Shown here one piece after another: positions 36,229 to 44,194 of a DNA stretch of 64,000 nt. The stretch is from Prolixibacteraceae bacterium (lineage in GTDB: Bacteria; Bacteroidota; Bacteroidia; Bacteroidales; Prolixibacteraceae), in NCBI GenBank assembly GCA_947475715.1, contig CANJNY010000006.1:1-64000 (forward strand), read 5' to 3'. The translations under genes were made by a program, and so were the position numbers. A model generated the notes under the pieces. The model was not told the DNA's origin and did not search any database. It was given only the letters and a program-made list of their open reading frames with translations. Within the stretch, counting starts at the first letter, position 1; every line of letters begins with the position of its first letter.

Positions 36229-36978
36229 TTAAGAAAGAGTGAAAGAATAATTATTTGGTATTTTTATTTCGACAATAGTTCCTCCGGGTTCGGTTGAAGC
36301 TGATTCCTTTTCCCGGATAAGGAATTCTATTTTTTGTTTATTTTGTTCATTTAAAATGTCGAGGGTTTGATAGAGAACCTTAAGTCCGGTGCCGGCCCCC
36401 AGTGTTCTTTTTGAGGAAGTCAGATAACCAATTCCATTATCTTCAATGGTTATATTTAATCTTCCGGAGGAATTGGTGATTTTTATTCGTAATATTTTTT
36501 GCCCGGTCAGGGGTAACAGACCATGTTTTATTGCGTTTTCAACTGGAATCTGAATAATCATGGCCGGAATCGAACTATTCAAATTCAGTCCGGGTTGAAC
36601 CTCATACGAGATGATAAAAGGATCAGGCACGATCAGGGATTGTAATTCAATATAGCCTTTAACCAATTCCAGCTCTTCGTACAGGGGGATAATCAATTGT
36701 TCGATGTTATCGACTGATTTGCGCAAAAGGATTAACAGGGTTTTTATGTTTTTTTCAATTATTCCAGTTTGTGTGGTGAGTCCTGAAATGGTACTTAATG
36801 CATTGAAGAAGAAATGTGTTGTTATTCTGACACGGATACCTTCAAATTTTAGTCTTGAGATTGTTTTCCTTTGCTCCATAAGGGTAGCTGCATTTTTGTT
36901 TCTGCTGTTCAGAAACAGAACTGAGATAAGAACCAGTGCACTCGATAAGGCTATTATTATGCCGTATAAAATTGTCAT
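36229..36978 (-). CDS. LytS-type sensor histidine kinase
   Basis: About 249 residues: one N-terminal membrane helix (about residues 3-24), a short coiled coil, the His_kinase domain with the phosphorylated histidine in THFFFNALSTISG, and a HATPase domain with IEDNGIGY and GTGLKVL. No sensory domain is seen, so the signal may come from the membrane or a partner. The frame is open to a TTG at 37029, but that codon lies inside the terminator hairpin of gldN; the ATG at 36978 gives a clean membrane helix and is preferred. It pairs with the LytTR regulator just downstream. Confidence 0.88.
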   Translation of the reverse strand: MTILYGIIIALSSALVLISVLFLNSRNKNAATLMEQRKTISRLKFEGIRVRITTHFFFNALSTISGLTTQTGIIEKNIKTLLILLRKSVDNIEQLIIPLYEELELVKGYIELQSLIVPDPFIISYEVQPGLNLNSSIPAMIIQIPVENAIKHGLLPLTGQKILRIKITNSSGRLNITIEDNGIGYLTSSKRTLGAGTGLKVLYQTLDILNEQNKQKIEFLIREKESASTEPGGTIVEIKIPNNYSFTLS

Positions 36979-37019
36979 ATCGAAAGTGTAATGAAATAAA
37001 GGAATTTCTTTAAAAAGCT

Positions 37020-37048
37020 GTAGAGACAAAGCATTGCCTTGTCTCTAC
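37020..37048 (-). terminator. Terminator after gldN with GACAA palindrome
   Basis: GTAGAGACAA (37020-37029) and TTGTCTCTAC (37039-37048) form a perfect 10-bp stem. On the minus strand the hairpin is followed by AGCTTTTT, so it can end the gldKLMN transcript. It is nearly the same element as at 22424-22450. Confidence 0.75.
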
Positions 37049-37096
37049 GATAAATTTCAGTTGAATATTCAACCAAATATATTCAAATAATTTATA

Positions 37097-37945
37097 TTAA
37101 TATTCCCAGAGGTCCTGTTCGTAATCGAAGATTGAATTTTTAATTCTTTCTGATTCCTTGAATGCATATTCTCCGGTAGCATACTCTTCGATTGATCTGT
37201 TGTTATATAGGTTTTCTTCTTTGACAATAAAACCATCAAATTTTCTTCTTATAAATACATCGTCAAAGCTTAAACTTCTGGCTGAATTGAAATCATTTAA
37301 GACCTCTTTTTTAGCGAGAATGGGTCTGATTTCGGGATATGAAACCCAAAAGAGTCTTTTACGCACGAAGGTAGTATCTTTTGGATCTTTTTTAAATACA
37401 CGGATAGGGCAGAGGCCAAGAATGCGTACCTGAAGTGTTGATCTTTGTTTATCGAAATACCACACCTCTTTAATTTCCAGTTGTTTAACATCTTTAGTTG
37501 GAATTTCAGAGGTAACTGTTGAATCGCGGTCATTTCCGGTATTCAAATCAGTAACTTTAATCGTTCTTATCGAGTCTCCAAATTGCTGTTTAACCTGATT
37601 GTAATTAATCGGTTCAACGAATTCGTTATCGGAAAGCTGAGCATCGAAGGCTGTAATTCGTTTATCCTCAATTCCTTTTAATAAGATATTAAAGAGATTA
37701 TTTCTTCCCTGCATTTCGTTAATCGGATAGTAAAAGTGCTGGTTGGCTTTTTCGCGGAAGTCGATGATCCGCCAAACGGTCTTTGACCAAATAACATCTG
37801 ATTCTCTGACCAGAGGCAGAGGAGAAGGTTTTCGGTCTACGGTTGTTTTTTTCACGTAGGCGTTATAATTAACCTGGGCCTTCAACAGATTTTCTGATGT
37901 AGCTCCAATCAAAACTATTACGAAGATCAAAAATAACTTTTTCAT
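37097..37945 (-). CDS. gldN: Type IX secretion / gliding protein GldN
   Basis: Periplasmic ring component of the T9SS, which with GldK forms a large ring attached to the outer membrane. The 282-residue protein has a cleavable leader (about residues 1-23), then the family segments WSKTVWRIIDFREKAN, FYYPINEMQGRNNLFNIL, and EVWYFDKQRSTLQVRILG. It begins 2 bases past the stop of gldM, ending the gldKLMN operon; the 37020-37048 hairpin follows. Confidence 0.95.
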   Translation of the reverse strand: MKKLFLIFVIVLIGATSENLLKAQVNYNAYVKKTTVDRKPSPLPLVRESDVIWSKTVWRIIDFREKANQHFYYPINEMQGRNNLFNILLKGIEDKRITAFDAQLSDNEFVEPINYNQVKQQFGDSIRTIKVTDLNTGNDRDSTVTSEIPTKDVKQLEIKEVWYFDKQRSTLQVRILGLCPIRVFKKDPKDTTFVRKRLFWVSYPEIRPILAKKEVLNDFNSARSLSFDDVFIRRKFDGFIVKEENLYNNRSIEEYATGEYAFKESERIKNSIFDYEQDLWEY

Positions 37946-37947
37946 TT

Positions 37948-39492
37948 TTAATTAATTTTAAAGCTTATGGCAGGCAGATTACGGGTCGTTCCGTCATCCC
38001 CCTTAACTACAATGCTCTCAATGTATAACCTACTTCCAGTATTTAACCCTTTCATTAAATCCCGTTGTTCCTGAGAGAAACGGTTTCCTTTTGTTTGTTT
38101 GTCGACAATAAATCCAGCCTTAGATGTTGATATTACAAATGATGTGACAGTAAAATTCATTTCAAAATCAAAATCGGGGATTTTAGCCAAAACTCCAAGC
38201 TGTGCTTCAAGTTCTTTTTTGGAGATTACTCCATCATTCTTATTGGCTACAGAGGCAACAGGATCGGGTACTTTTTTAACCCGGAATGATGTTGTTCCGA
38301 TCTCTTTTGATTTTCCATCAATCATGGCAGAGACTGTAATTACAGCGTTTACGCCAACCTTTTCAGGCCTTACAAGATAATTGCCAGCTGTACCAGGTTC
38401 AATAGTTCCATTGGTTATGGTCACTTTAGTATTGGTGGCTGATATACCGGGTACAGAGATAGAAACCGGGTTTGCAAGTCCGGCATAGAACACATTCATT
38501 TTAGTTGGTGACACGGTCATTGAAGGTTTTGCAACCTCATATTCGTGTTTGAAAGGATAACTTACAATTAATCCCAAGGGATTTTTATAGTTAATCTGTC
38601 CGCGATATTCAATCTTACCCTCTTTTGAGGTAACCAACTTATATAATCCTGCATTTTCACCGGGCACCATTGGGAGTGTTGAACCCCCAACCATAATAAC
38701 AGGACTAGCCGTTGTGTCTACCGCAGAGAGGAATACTTTTGCCTCGTAGGTACTCCCTTGAAGTACGTAATCGGATGTGGATACCACCTGAGCCTGGAGC
38801 TTATTAAATTTAAAAGAAGCTGCATCTATCTGCGCATAGAGGTGATTTATTACATCTGATTCTGCATTACGAACATCACTTTGTATCTTAGACATTAGGG
38901 TGATTACAGCAATAAGAGGGTATCCTTCAAATTTACTTGATTCCCATGTGGGTGTTTGACCCTGAACGGGAGGTGGGTTTGAGGTGTTAAGGCTCTCATT
39001 GATGGAGGTGATTAACGCAGTATTTGAGGTGTCAACCAATTCAATCAAAGATTTTCGGTACTGTTCAATAGCCTTCTTTAACGCTATTCCGTTTTTCTTA
39101 TTAATCATTAATTCAGCTGAATAATTAAGGTCATCCTGAGATTTTATATTGTCCAAATCTCCTTCAGGACCGTCTGCCTTTTTAACAATTAATACCTTTA
39201 AACTATGTATATAGTTATATAACGAGTCTGAATTTGTTTTAACTCTGATCACCGAATTATTTAGTTCTCCGGCTTTTTTAGGATTTTCCCTTGCTGCATT
39301 ATTAAAATCGTCGTATACACGTTGATTTTTAGCAATTGAACTTTCAATTGATTGCATGAAATTATGATTGACCATCACGAATGCGTCCAATACTGATTTA
39401 TCTACATTGAGAGCCAACATGGCAGTCAAAACCAGATACATCAAACTGATCATCCTTTGTCTGGGTGCCTCCGGACAGTATTTCGTTCCCAT
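37948..39492 (-). CDS. gldM: Type IX secretion / gliding motor protein GldM
   Basis: Inner-membrane T9SS motor subunit with a long periplasmic part that transmits energy to the GldKN ring. The 514-residue protein starts with PRQRMISLMYLVLTAMLALNV, the single membrane helix (about residues 14-32) that pairs with GldL; the remainder is four periplasmic domains, with two N-terminal helical domains (about 35-225) and beta-sandwich D2-D4 domains. Length and order match the family. It lies 7 bases downstream of gldL. Confidence 0.96.
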   Translation of the reverse strand: MGTKYCPEAPRQRMISLMYLVLTAMLALNVDKSVLDAFVMVNHNFMQSIESSIAKNQRVYDDFNNAARENPKKAGELNNSVIRVKTNSDSLYNYIHSLKVLIVKKADGPEGDLDNIKSQDDLNYSAELMINKKNGIALKKAIEQYRKSLIELVDTSNTALITSINESLNTSNPPPVQGQTPTWESSKFEGYPLIAVITLMSKIQSDVRNAESDVINHLYAQIDAASFKFNKLQAQVVSTSDYVLQGSTYEAKVFLSAVDTTASPVIMVGGSTLPMVPGENAGLYKLVTSKEGKIEYRGQINYKNPLGLIVSYPFKHEYEVAKPSMTVSPTKMNVFYAGLANPVSISVPGISATNTKVTITNGTIEPGTAGNYLVRPEKVGVNAVITVSAMIDGKSKEIGTTSFRVKKVPDPVASVANKNDGVISKKELEAQLGVLAKIPDFDFEMNFTVTSFVISTSKAGFIVDKQTKGNRFSQEQRDLMKGLNTGSRLYIESIVVKGDDGTTRNLPAISFKIN

Positions 39493-39499
39493 CTTCGAA

Positions 39500-40477
39500 T
39501 TAACCTTTTACGTTCATAGCTCCAAGCATATTACCATAAATATGGTTAAGTGCCTCCAGATTTTTATTTAATTCTTCAGTTTGTTTCCGGTATTTCTGTG
39601 CCTCTTCCACCGCGCTGTTGACTAAACCGGTCATTTTTGAATGGCCTTCGAAAGCCTCTTCTGCAGATACCGTTAATTTTTTGGCATTCTGAAGGTGCAA
39701 TTCGTAGGATGAATGTAAGGCAGAGAGACTTGTATTTACCAGAGAAAGGCCTGTGCTATAATTTTTTGAATGATCGTTTAGGGCCAACAGATCTTTATTT
39801 ACTGTTTCGGTAAAACTTTTATATGATTGAGCCAGTTTGTCTCCTGTTACAGCGAGTTGATCATTTATCTTTTTAGAAGATTCATTAAATGTATTGGCCA
39901 GATTTTTGGATGAATTTCCTAATATCTGGGAGCTCTGATCATAAGAATAAACCAGATCATTGGTCGATTTCTCGATTGAATGAGACGCACGGGAATTAAT
40001 GTCTTTAAAGACAGACATTGACTCAGATGCTTCGGTAATATTTTTTACATATTCGTCAGTTGCTAAACTTGCGATCGAAATATCCGCAATTCCGCTTGCC
40101 GTATTTGAAAGGTCTTGCAACCCTTTTTTAACTTTCGCGAGCAATTCAGGTGAAATATCTGCTTTCTCGAGGATACTTTCCAGGTTATTTTGTTTTGGTG
40201 CAATTGCAAATTCAAACTCCTCCTCTTCAGGAGTATAAGCTTCTCTAAGTTGAGGATAAACTTTTGACCAATCGGGGATTTCAACCGAGGGTTCGAATGC
40301 CGAGAAGAAGAAAATTACAACTTCGGTCAACATCCCAATAGGGAGAATAATATTTGCGTAAGGCCAATGTTGTAATTTAAACAATGCCCCTAAAAGTACA
40401 ACCGAAGCACCAATACTATATAGAAAATTCATTGAAGATTTCCATCTTCTTGAATGGGTAAATTCAAATACCGCCAT
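39500..40477 (-). CDS. gldL: Type IX secretion / gliding motor protein GldL
   Basis: Inner-membrane, proton-driven T9SS motor subunit. Two membrane helices near the N-terminus (about residues 17-35 and 41-61) frame the segment KLQHWPYANIILPIG, with the functional glutamate in the second helix (GMLTEVVIFFF). A long cytoplasmic coiled-coil tail (about 100-325) is Ser/Asn/Lys-rich. At 325 residues it is of the longer type, like Bacteroidales PorL rather than the roughly 215-residue Flavobacterium GldL. It sits between gldK and gldM. Confidence 0.95.
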   Translation of the reverse strand: MAVFEFTHSRRWKSSMNFLYSIGASVVLLGALFKLQHWPYANIILPIGMLTEVVIFFFSAFEPSVEIPDWSKVYPQLREAYTPEEEEFEFAIAPKQNNLESILEKADISPELLAKVKKGLQDLSNTASGIADISIASLATDEYVKNITEASESMSVFKDINSRASHSIEKSTNDLVYSYDQSSQILGNSSKNLANTFNESSKKINDQLAVTGDKLAQSYKSFTETVNKDLLALNDHSKNYSTGLSLVNTSLSALHSSYELHLQNAKKLTVSAEEAFEGHSKMTGLVNSAVEEAQKYRKQTEELNKNLEALNHIYGNMLGAMNVKG

Positions 40478-40506
40478 TATTCAACTATTTTTTTATTAAT
40501 TGTTTT

Positions 40507-41874
40507 TCATTTTTTACCTGACTGAAACTCATCTCCAAACGACGAGCGGACGCAACGAAAACCGATATATGATTTTGCCGTATCCTGATATTCGAAAGAG
40601 CGGGTACCAACCTGAATAAAGTAAGCTATATCCTTCCATGAGCCGCCGCGCGTCACTTTACGTTTCATTGCCGCAGGGTCATCAGGGAGTGCATTTTGTT
40701 CAATATTTGGATTTAGGTCATGCATAATTTCATAGGATGATTCATCGTACGAAGTGATTGTCCATTCGGCAACATTCCCCGCCATATCATAGAGTCCGAA
40801 ACCGTTAGGATCGTAGTTTGCAACTTTAACTGTTGTTTTTCCACCGTCATCACTGTAATTTCCACGCATTGGTTTAAAATTGGCCATAAAGCACCCATTC
40901 TTGGAGCGTGTGTAATATCCACCCCAGGGATACATTGAATTACTTAACCCGCCGCGGGCTGCCAGTTCCCATTCTGCCTCGGATGGCAAACGGTAATCCT
41001 GTACTCCATTATCTCCTTTGGATAACAATGCTGAATTCTTGAAATTTGTGCGCCATACACAAAAGGCTTTTGCCTGTTTCCAGGTAACTCCAACTACAGG
41101 ATAATCGTCAAATCCGGGATGTGAAAAGTATTTGTTCGTAAGTGGATCGTTAAAGGCATATGAGAAATCGCGGATCCACACCAGGGTATCCGGGTAAATA
41201 TTTACTCCATCGCTCATAATAAAGCTTGATCTTCCTTCTATCGGAACGTTCTTCCCGTTTAAATCGAAAACATTCCCCCCTTTGTAGGATTGTTCCTTAA
41301 AGTTAAAGGCGTTTTGAGCTCGCGCAGCTTGTTGAAGATCTACCCAGGAATAGCTGTAAGATAATTTTCGGGTATCGAGCTCTTTTCGCCCCATGATCCG
41401 ATCACTTCCGGCATAAAACATCGGATCCAAAGCGTCCTTGTAATCGGGATTATTCCAGTCAAGTTTTCTTTTCCAGTCGAGTATCGGTGGGTCAATCGGA
41501 TTTCCCTTACGGTCCTGAGTTATCTTAAATTCTTCAAATTGTTCCGATAGAATCTGACGGGCAATAGAATCACGCACCCAGTATACAAACTGGCGGTATT
41601 CATTATTGGTAATTTCTGTATCATCCATCCAAAAAGTTGATAAATCAACAGTCCTTGTTGGAAGTGCAGCATTGGCAACATCCTGATCTCCAACTCCAAT
41701 ATTGAAACTTTGGCCGGGTATTAAAACCATGCCAAGAGGAGAGGGTTCAGAATATTTTCCGCGTTTTTGTACTCCCGTTAATTCACCTCTGCCACCACTG
41801 GGACCAAAAAGGCTATTACAACTGGGTAACAAGAGTACTAACGATATAAAACCTAAGATAAGTAATCGCTTCAT
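40507..41874 (-). CDS. gldK: Type IX secretion / gliding lipoprotein GldK
   Basis: Outer-membrane lipoprotein forming the T9SS periplasmic ring with GldN. The 455-residue protein has a leader and lipobox ending at C19 (LLPSC), then an FGE-sulfatase (formylglycine-generating enzyme-like) fold: FWMDDTEITNNEYRQFVYW, FDDYPVVGVTWKQAKAFCVW, YRLPSEAEWELAARGG and GSWKDIAYFIQVGTR. The catalytic cysteines of true FGE are not expected in GldK. It starts the gldKLMN operon, 30 bases upstream of gldL, with a TAACTTTG promoter box before it. Confidence 0.95.
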   Translation of the reverse strand: MKRLLILGFISLVLLLPSCNSLFGPSGGRGELTGVQKRGKYSEPSPLGMVLIPGQSFNIGVGDQDVANAALPTRTVDLSTFWMDDTEITNNEYRQFVYWVRDSIARQILSEQFEEFKITQDRKGNPIDPPILDWKRKLDWNNPDYKDALDPMFYAGSDRIMGRKELDTRKLSYSYSWVDLQQAARAQNAFNFKEQSYKGGNVFDLNGKNVPIEGRSSFIMSDGVNIYPDTLVWIRDFSYAFNDPLTNKYFSHPGFDDYPVVGVTWKQAKAFCVWRTNFKNSALLSKGDNGVQDYRLPSEAEWELAARGGLSNSMYPWGGYYTRSKNGCFMANFKPMRGNYSDDGGKTTVKVANYDPNGFGLYDMAGNVAEWTITSYDESSYEIMHDLNPNIEQNALPDDPAAMKRKVTRGGSWKDIAYFIQVGTRSFEYQDTAKSYIGFRCVRSSFGDEFQSGKK

Positions 41875-41911
41875 AGTTCGCTTAATATGTTGTATTCAAC
41901 TATTTTTATGT

Positions 41912-41919
41912 CAAAGTTA
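41912..41919 (-). promoter_or_regulatory. Candidate -7 box upstream of gldK
   Basis: On the minus strand these bases read TAACTTTG, an exact TAnnTTTG match, 37 bases before the gldK ATG. It overlaps the end of the upstream PorP gene, so gldKLMN can be transcribed on its own as well as by read-through. No clear -33 TTTG. Confidence 0.5.
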
Positions 41920-42903
41920 CAAAAATCTGACACTTTTGTACTTGTGAGTATGCTTTTTATATAATAATACTGAATATGACAGAAAAAATTCATGCGATCC
42001 GGCATTATATCTGGACAAAGCAGAAATGCTAACATCGTATGAATATCCAAATTTTATCCCATTCCATAATTCGGTTCCACCTGTAACAATTATCGCATCG
42101 CCAAAACGAAATCCAAGACCACCCCAAAATCGTTTATCATATTGCAGAGTCATATTCATGTCAGCCTGCCAGGAGGTAGCGTCCGTTTTGTAATAAATGG
42201 ACGGTATTGCCTGCAATCTTTCATCAGCCATTTGAAAGATATAGTTGCCACCAACATAAAAAGATCTAAGTAGGGTATATTTACCCGACTGGTCGAATGA
42301 AATTGATGGTCTGTTCAAGTGTCTGCCTGAAATGGCGAGCTCATAATTTTCAGTCTGATAAAATAATCCAAGACCAATATCAGCCATAATTCCACCCGAT
42401 TTTCCTTTTGGCAACGAAGGATCTGAAAGATTAACAACATCTCCCCCGTCGATTCCGGTCAGATCAAGATTAAGATTCTTATTCATTAACCCCAATGAGA
42501 TACCTGTACCTAATTTTCCATCGCCAAGATCTGTTCTCCAGGAATAATTTAGTCCTATTGAAACATTCTTCTCAAATCCTATTACATCATTGATTATTGA
42601 AAATCCAACACCATCATCTTTCCCAATTAGATGGAGTGCAGCATCTGCATTAAAAACAGTTGTCACCGGGGCTCCGGGAAATCCCACCCATTGAAATCTG
42701 TTTAAAAACGTAACATTAATAAGACCGGAAGATCCTGCAAAACCTGGATTCACTGTTAATTGATTAAACCGGTTTTGACTAAACTGTGGATCCTGCTGGC
42801 CATTTGCGACAAAAATACTAATATTTCCTAATATCCAAAATAGGATTAGTTTATTCCATAGTTGCCTTTTGCGATAATTGATATTTGCGGTATTATCATT
42901 CAT
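41917..42903 (-). CDS. porP: PorP/SprF family type IX secretion outer-membrane protein
   Basis: Outer-membrane beta-barrel protein of the PorP/SprF family, which couples the T9SS to the cell surface and carries substrates with type B C-terminal domains. About 328 residues: leader up to about residue 36 (ending VANGQ), then DPQFSQNRFNQLTVNPGFAGSSG, the family opening, followed by repeated amphipathic strands and a C-terminal strand FFLSYSVLLY-like end. The frame opens with GTG at 42909; the ATG at 42903 is preferred. It lies 43 bases upstream of gldK, the same order as porP-porK-porL-porM-porN in Porphyromonas. Confidence 0.92.
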   Translation of the reverse strand: MNDNTANINYRKRQLWNKLILFWILGNISIFVANGQQDPQFSQNRFNQLTVNPGFAGSSGLINVTFLNRFQWVGFPGAPVTTVFNADAALHLIGKDDGVGFSIINDVIGFEKNVSIGLNYSWRTDLGDGKLGTGISLGLMNKNLNLDLTGIDGGDVVNLSDPSLPKGKSGGIMADIGLGLFYQTENYELAISGRHLNRPSISFDQSGKYTLLRSFYVGGNYIFQMADERLQAIPSIYYKTDATSWQADMNMTLQYDKRFWGGLGFRFGDAIIVTGGTELWNGIKFGYSYDVSISALSRYNAGSHEFFLSYSVLLYKKHTHKYKSVRFL

Positions 42904-42979
42904 TTGCACAGAGGTAACTTATCATTTGTCGCATTAACCGTATATTTTGTAATCATTAACAAATATAGAACAATACTGT

Positions 42980-44104
42980 TTAAATTTTATTGAAATATTT
43001 CCACCATTTTTCAGAGATTTCATTTTTACAGGCCTTACGATAATCTTTTTTGGAACAAGGGACTCTAAAAGGGTATACCGTACAGTCTTCGGATGGTACT
43101 TCCATCCACCACCTGCGCGATATGGGATGAAGTAAGAATGAGATAGGATCCTCCAATCCGTCAACATTTATATGATAATGCTCAAAATTTGTGGCTTCAT
43201 CAACCGGTTCTTCATCCAATCGTTTTGATACTCCGTTAATGAAGTACCAGCTAATTTGGGCGGCCATCATGGCCCCTAGCGATGACGGATCGGCATTGGG
43301 GGCATAACCAAAAAGGGCAAACCATGCCGGTTTAGTTGAAATTCCGCAATACCATGAAATCTGACACGCTTCTGCTCCTGTTAAACCATTAGGCGATATT
43401 CGGTATTGCCCTGGAGAATCTGCACCATTCATGGCACCATAGTCAAAACTCATCAGATCTGATTTGCGGATCAATGGCTCCAGCTCTTTTAAATCGGTGC
43501 GGATTTCACCTAAAGTACGGATTTCAGCCCCGGCATCATCTGTCACCAGTTCGTGCATTTGTTCACCAATAAAATAGGATTGACCTCCAATAAGTGTAAC
43601 GGAGGTGCCAACCGGCACCTTATTGATGAAAAATTCATCGGCGTAATTATTATTTTCCTCAGCAGCATCAATCCTGTCATCAACTACAATAAGATCGAAT
43701 TCCTCCCTGCCAAAACCACGAATGATCGGGACGGTAAACTCCTGGCTTCCTCCCAGTATGAGAAGTCGTACATTTAGTAACGCAAGTTCTTCCACAACAA
43801 TCTTAACTGCAGCATGAGTATCTTTTAATTCGTTGCCGGTTTTGATATTACCCAGATCGACAATGTTTATTTCGGAAGGGAATGCCGTGAGTGTGTATAA
43901 TTGCCCCCTGATCGCATCCGGCGCTTCAGCAAGCTGATGACAGGAAGAACCTCTTCCTTCAGGAATTCCAAGTATCGCAACAGACGGAAGGTTATTTGGA
44001 TCCCAGGTTCTTGATTTCAAATAATGTCCCAACTGATTGGAATGCCCCTCATAGTTGCGAACAACAGCTAAATCCTTTGCCGGAATAATAAGGTCGTTGA
44101 GCAT
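42980..44104 (-). CDS. Arginase/ureohydrolase-fold protein with altered metal site
   Basis: A 374-residue protein with the arginase/formimidoylglutamase fold, but with the metal site changed. Where active members have GGDH it reads GGSQEF (residues 118-123); where they have DAHxD it reads DDRID (142-146), keeping two aspartates but not the histidine; where they have SxDxDxxDP it reads SFDYGAMNGAD (219-229), losing the second aspartate. Binuclear manganese catalysis is therefore unlikely, and a binding or scaffold role is possible. It lies between topA and the PorP/T9SS genes on the same strand. I recall this neighbourhood from other Bacteroidota, but a T9SS link is inference. Confidence 0.82.
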   Translation of the reverse strand: MLNDLIIPAKDLAVVRNYEGHSNQLGHYLKSRTWDPNNLPSVAILGIPEGRGSSCHQLAEAPDAIRGQLYTLTAFPSEINIVDLGNIKTGNELKDTHAAVKIVVEELALLNVRLLILGGSQEFTVPIIRGFGREEFDLIVVDDRIDAAEENNNYADEFFINKVPVGTSVTLIGGQSYFIGEQMHELVTDDAGAEIRTLGEIRTDLKELEPLIRKSDLMSFDYGAMNGADSPGQYRISPNGLTGAEACQISWYCGISTKPAWFALFGYAPNADPSSLGAMMAAQISWYFINGVSKRLDEEPVDEATNFEHYHINVDGLEDPISFLLHPISRRWWMEVPSEDCTVYPFRVPCSKKDYRKACKNEISEKWWKYFNKI

Positions 44105-44194
44105 GATTGGTCGTAATTTAAAGTGGAAAAGTCAACATGCAAAGTTCAAACTTATTTAATTGATTTTTGCATTTTAAACCCTGGATTTAATAAT

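Noticed and set aside
36979-37029. TTG-initiated N-terminal extension of the LytS-type kinase
   Set aside because: The TTG is part of the gldN terminator hairpin; the ATG at 36978 gives a normal membrane-helix start.
44136-44175. Possible inverted repeat near GCAAAGTTCAAA / TTTTTGCATTT upstream of the arginase-fold gene
   Set aside because: The match is short and interrupted, within the range expected by chance in A/T-rich sequence.
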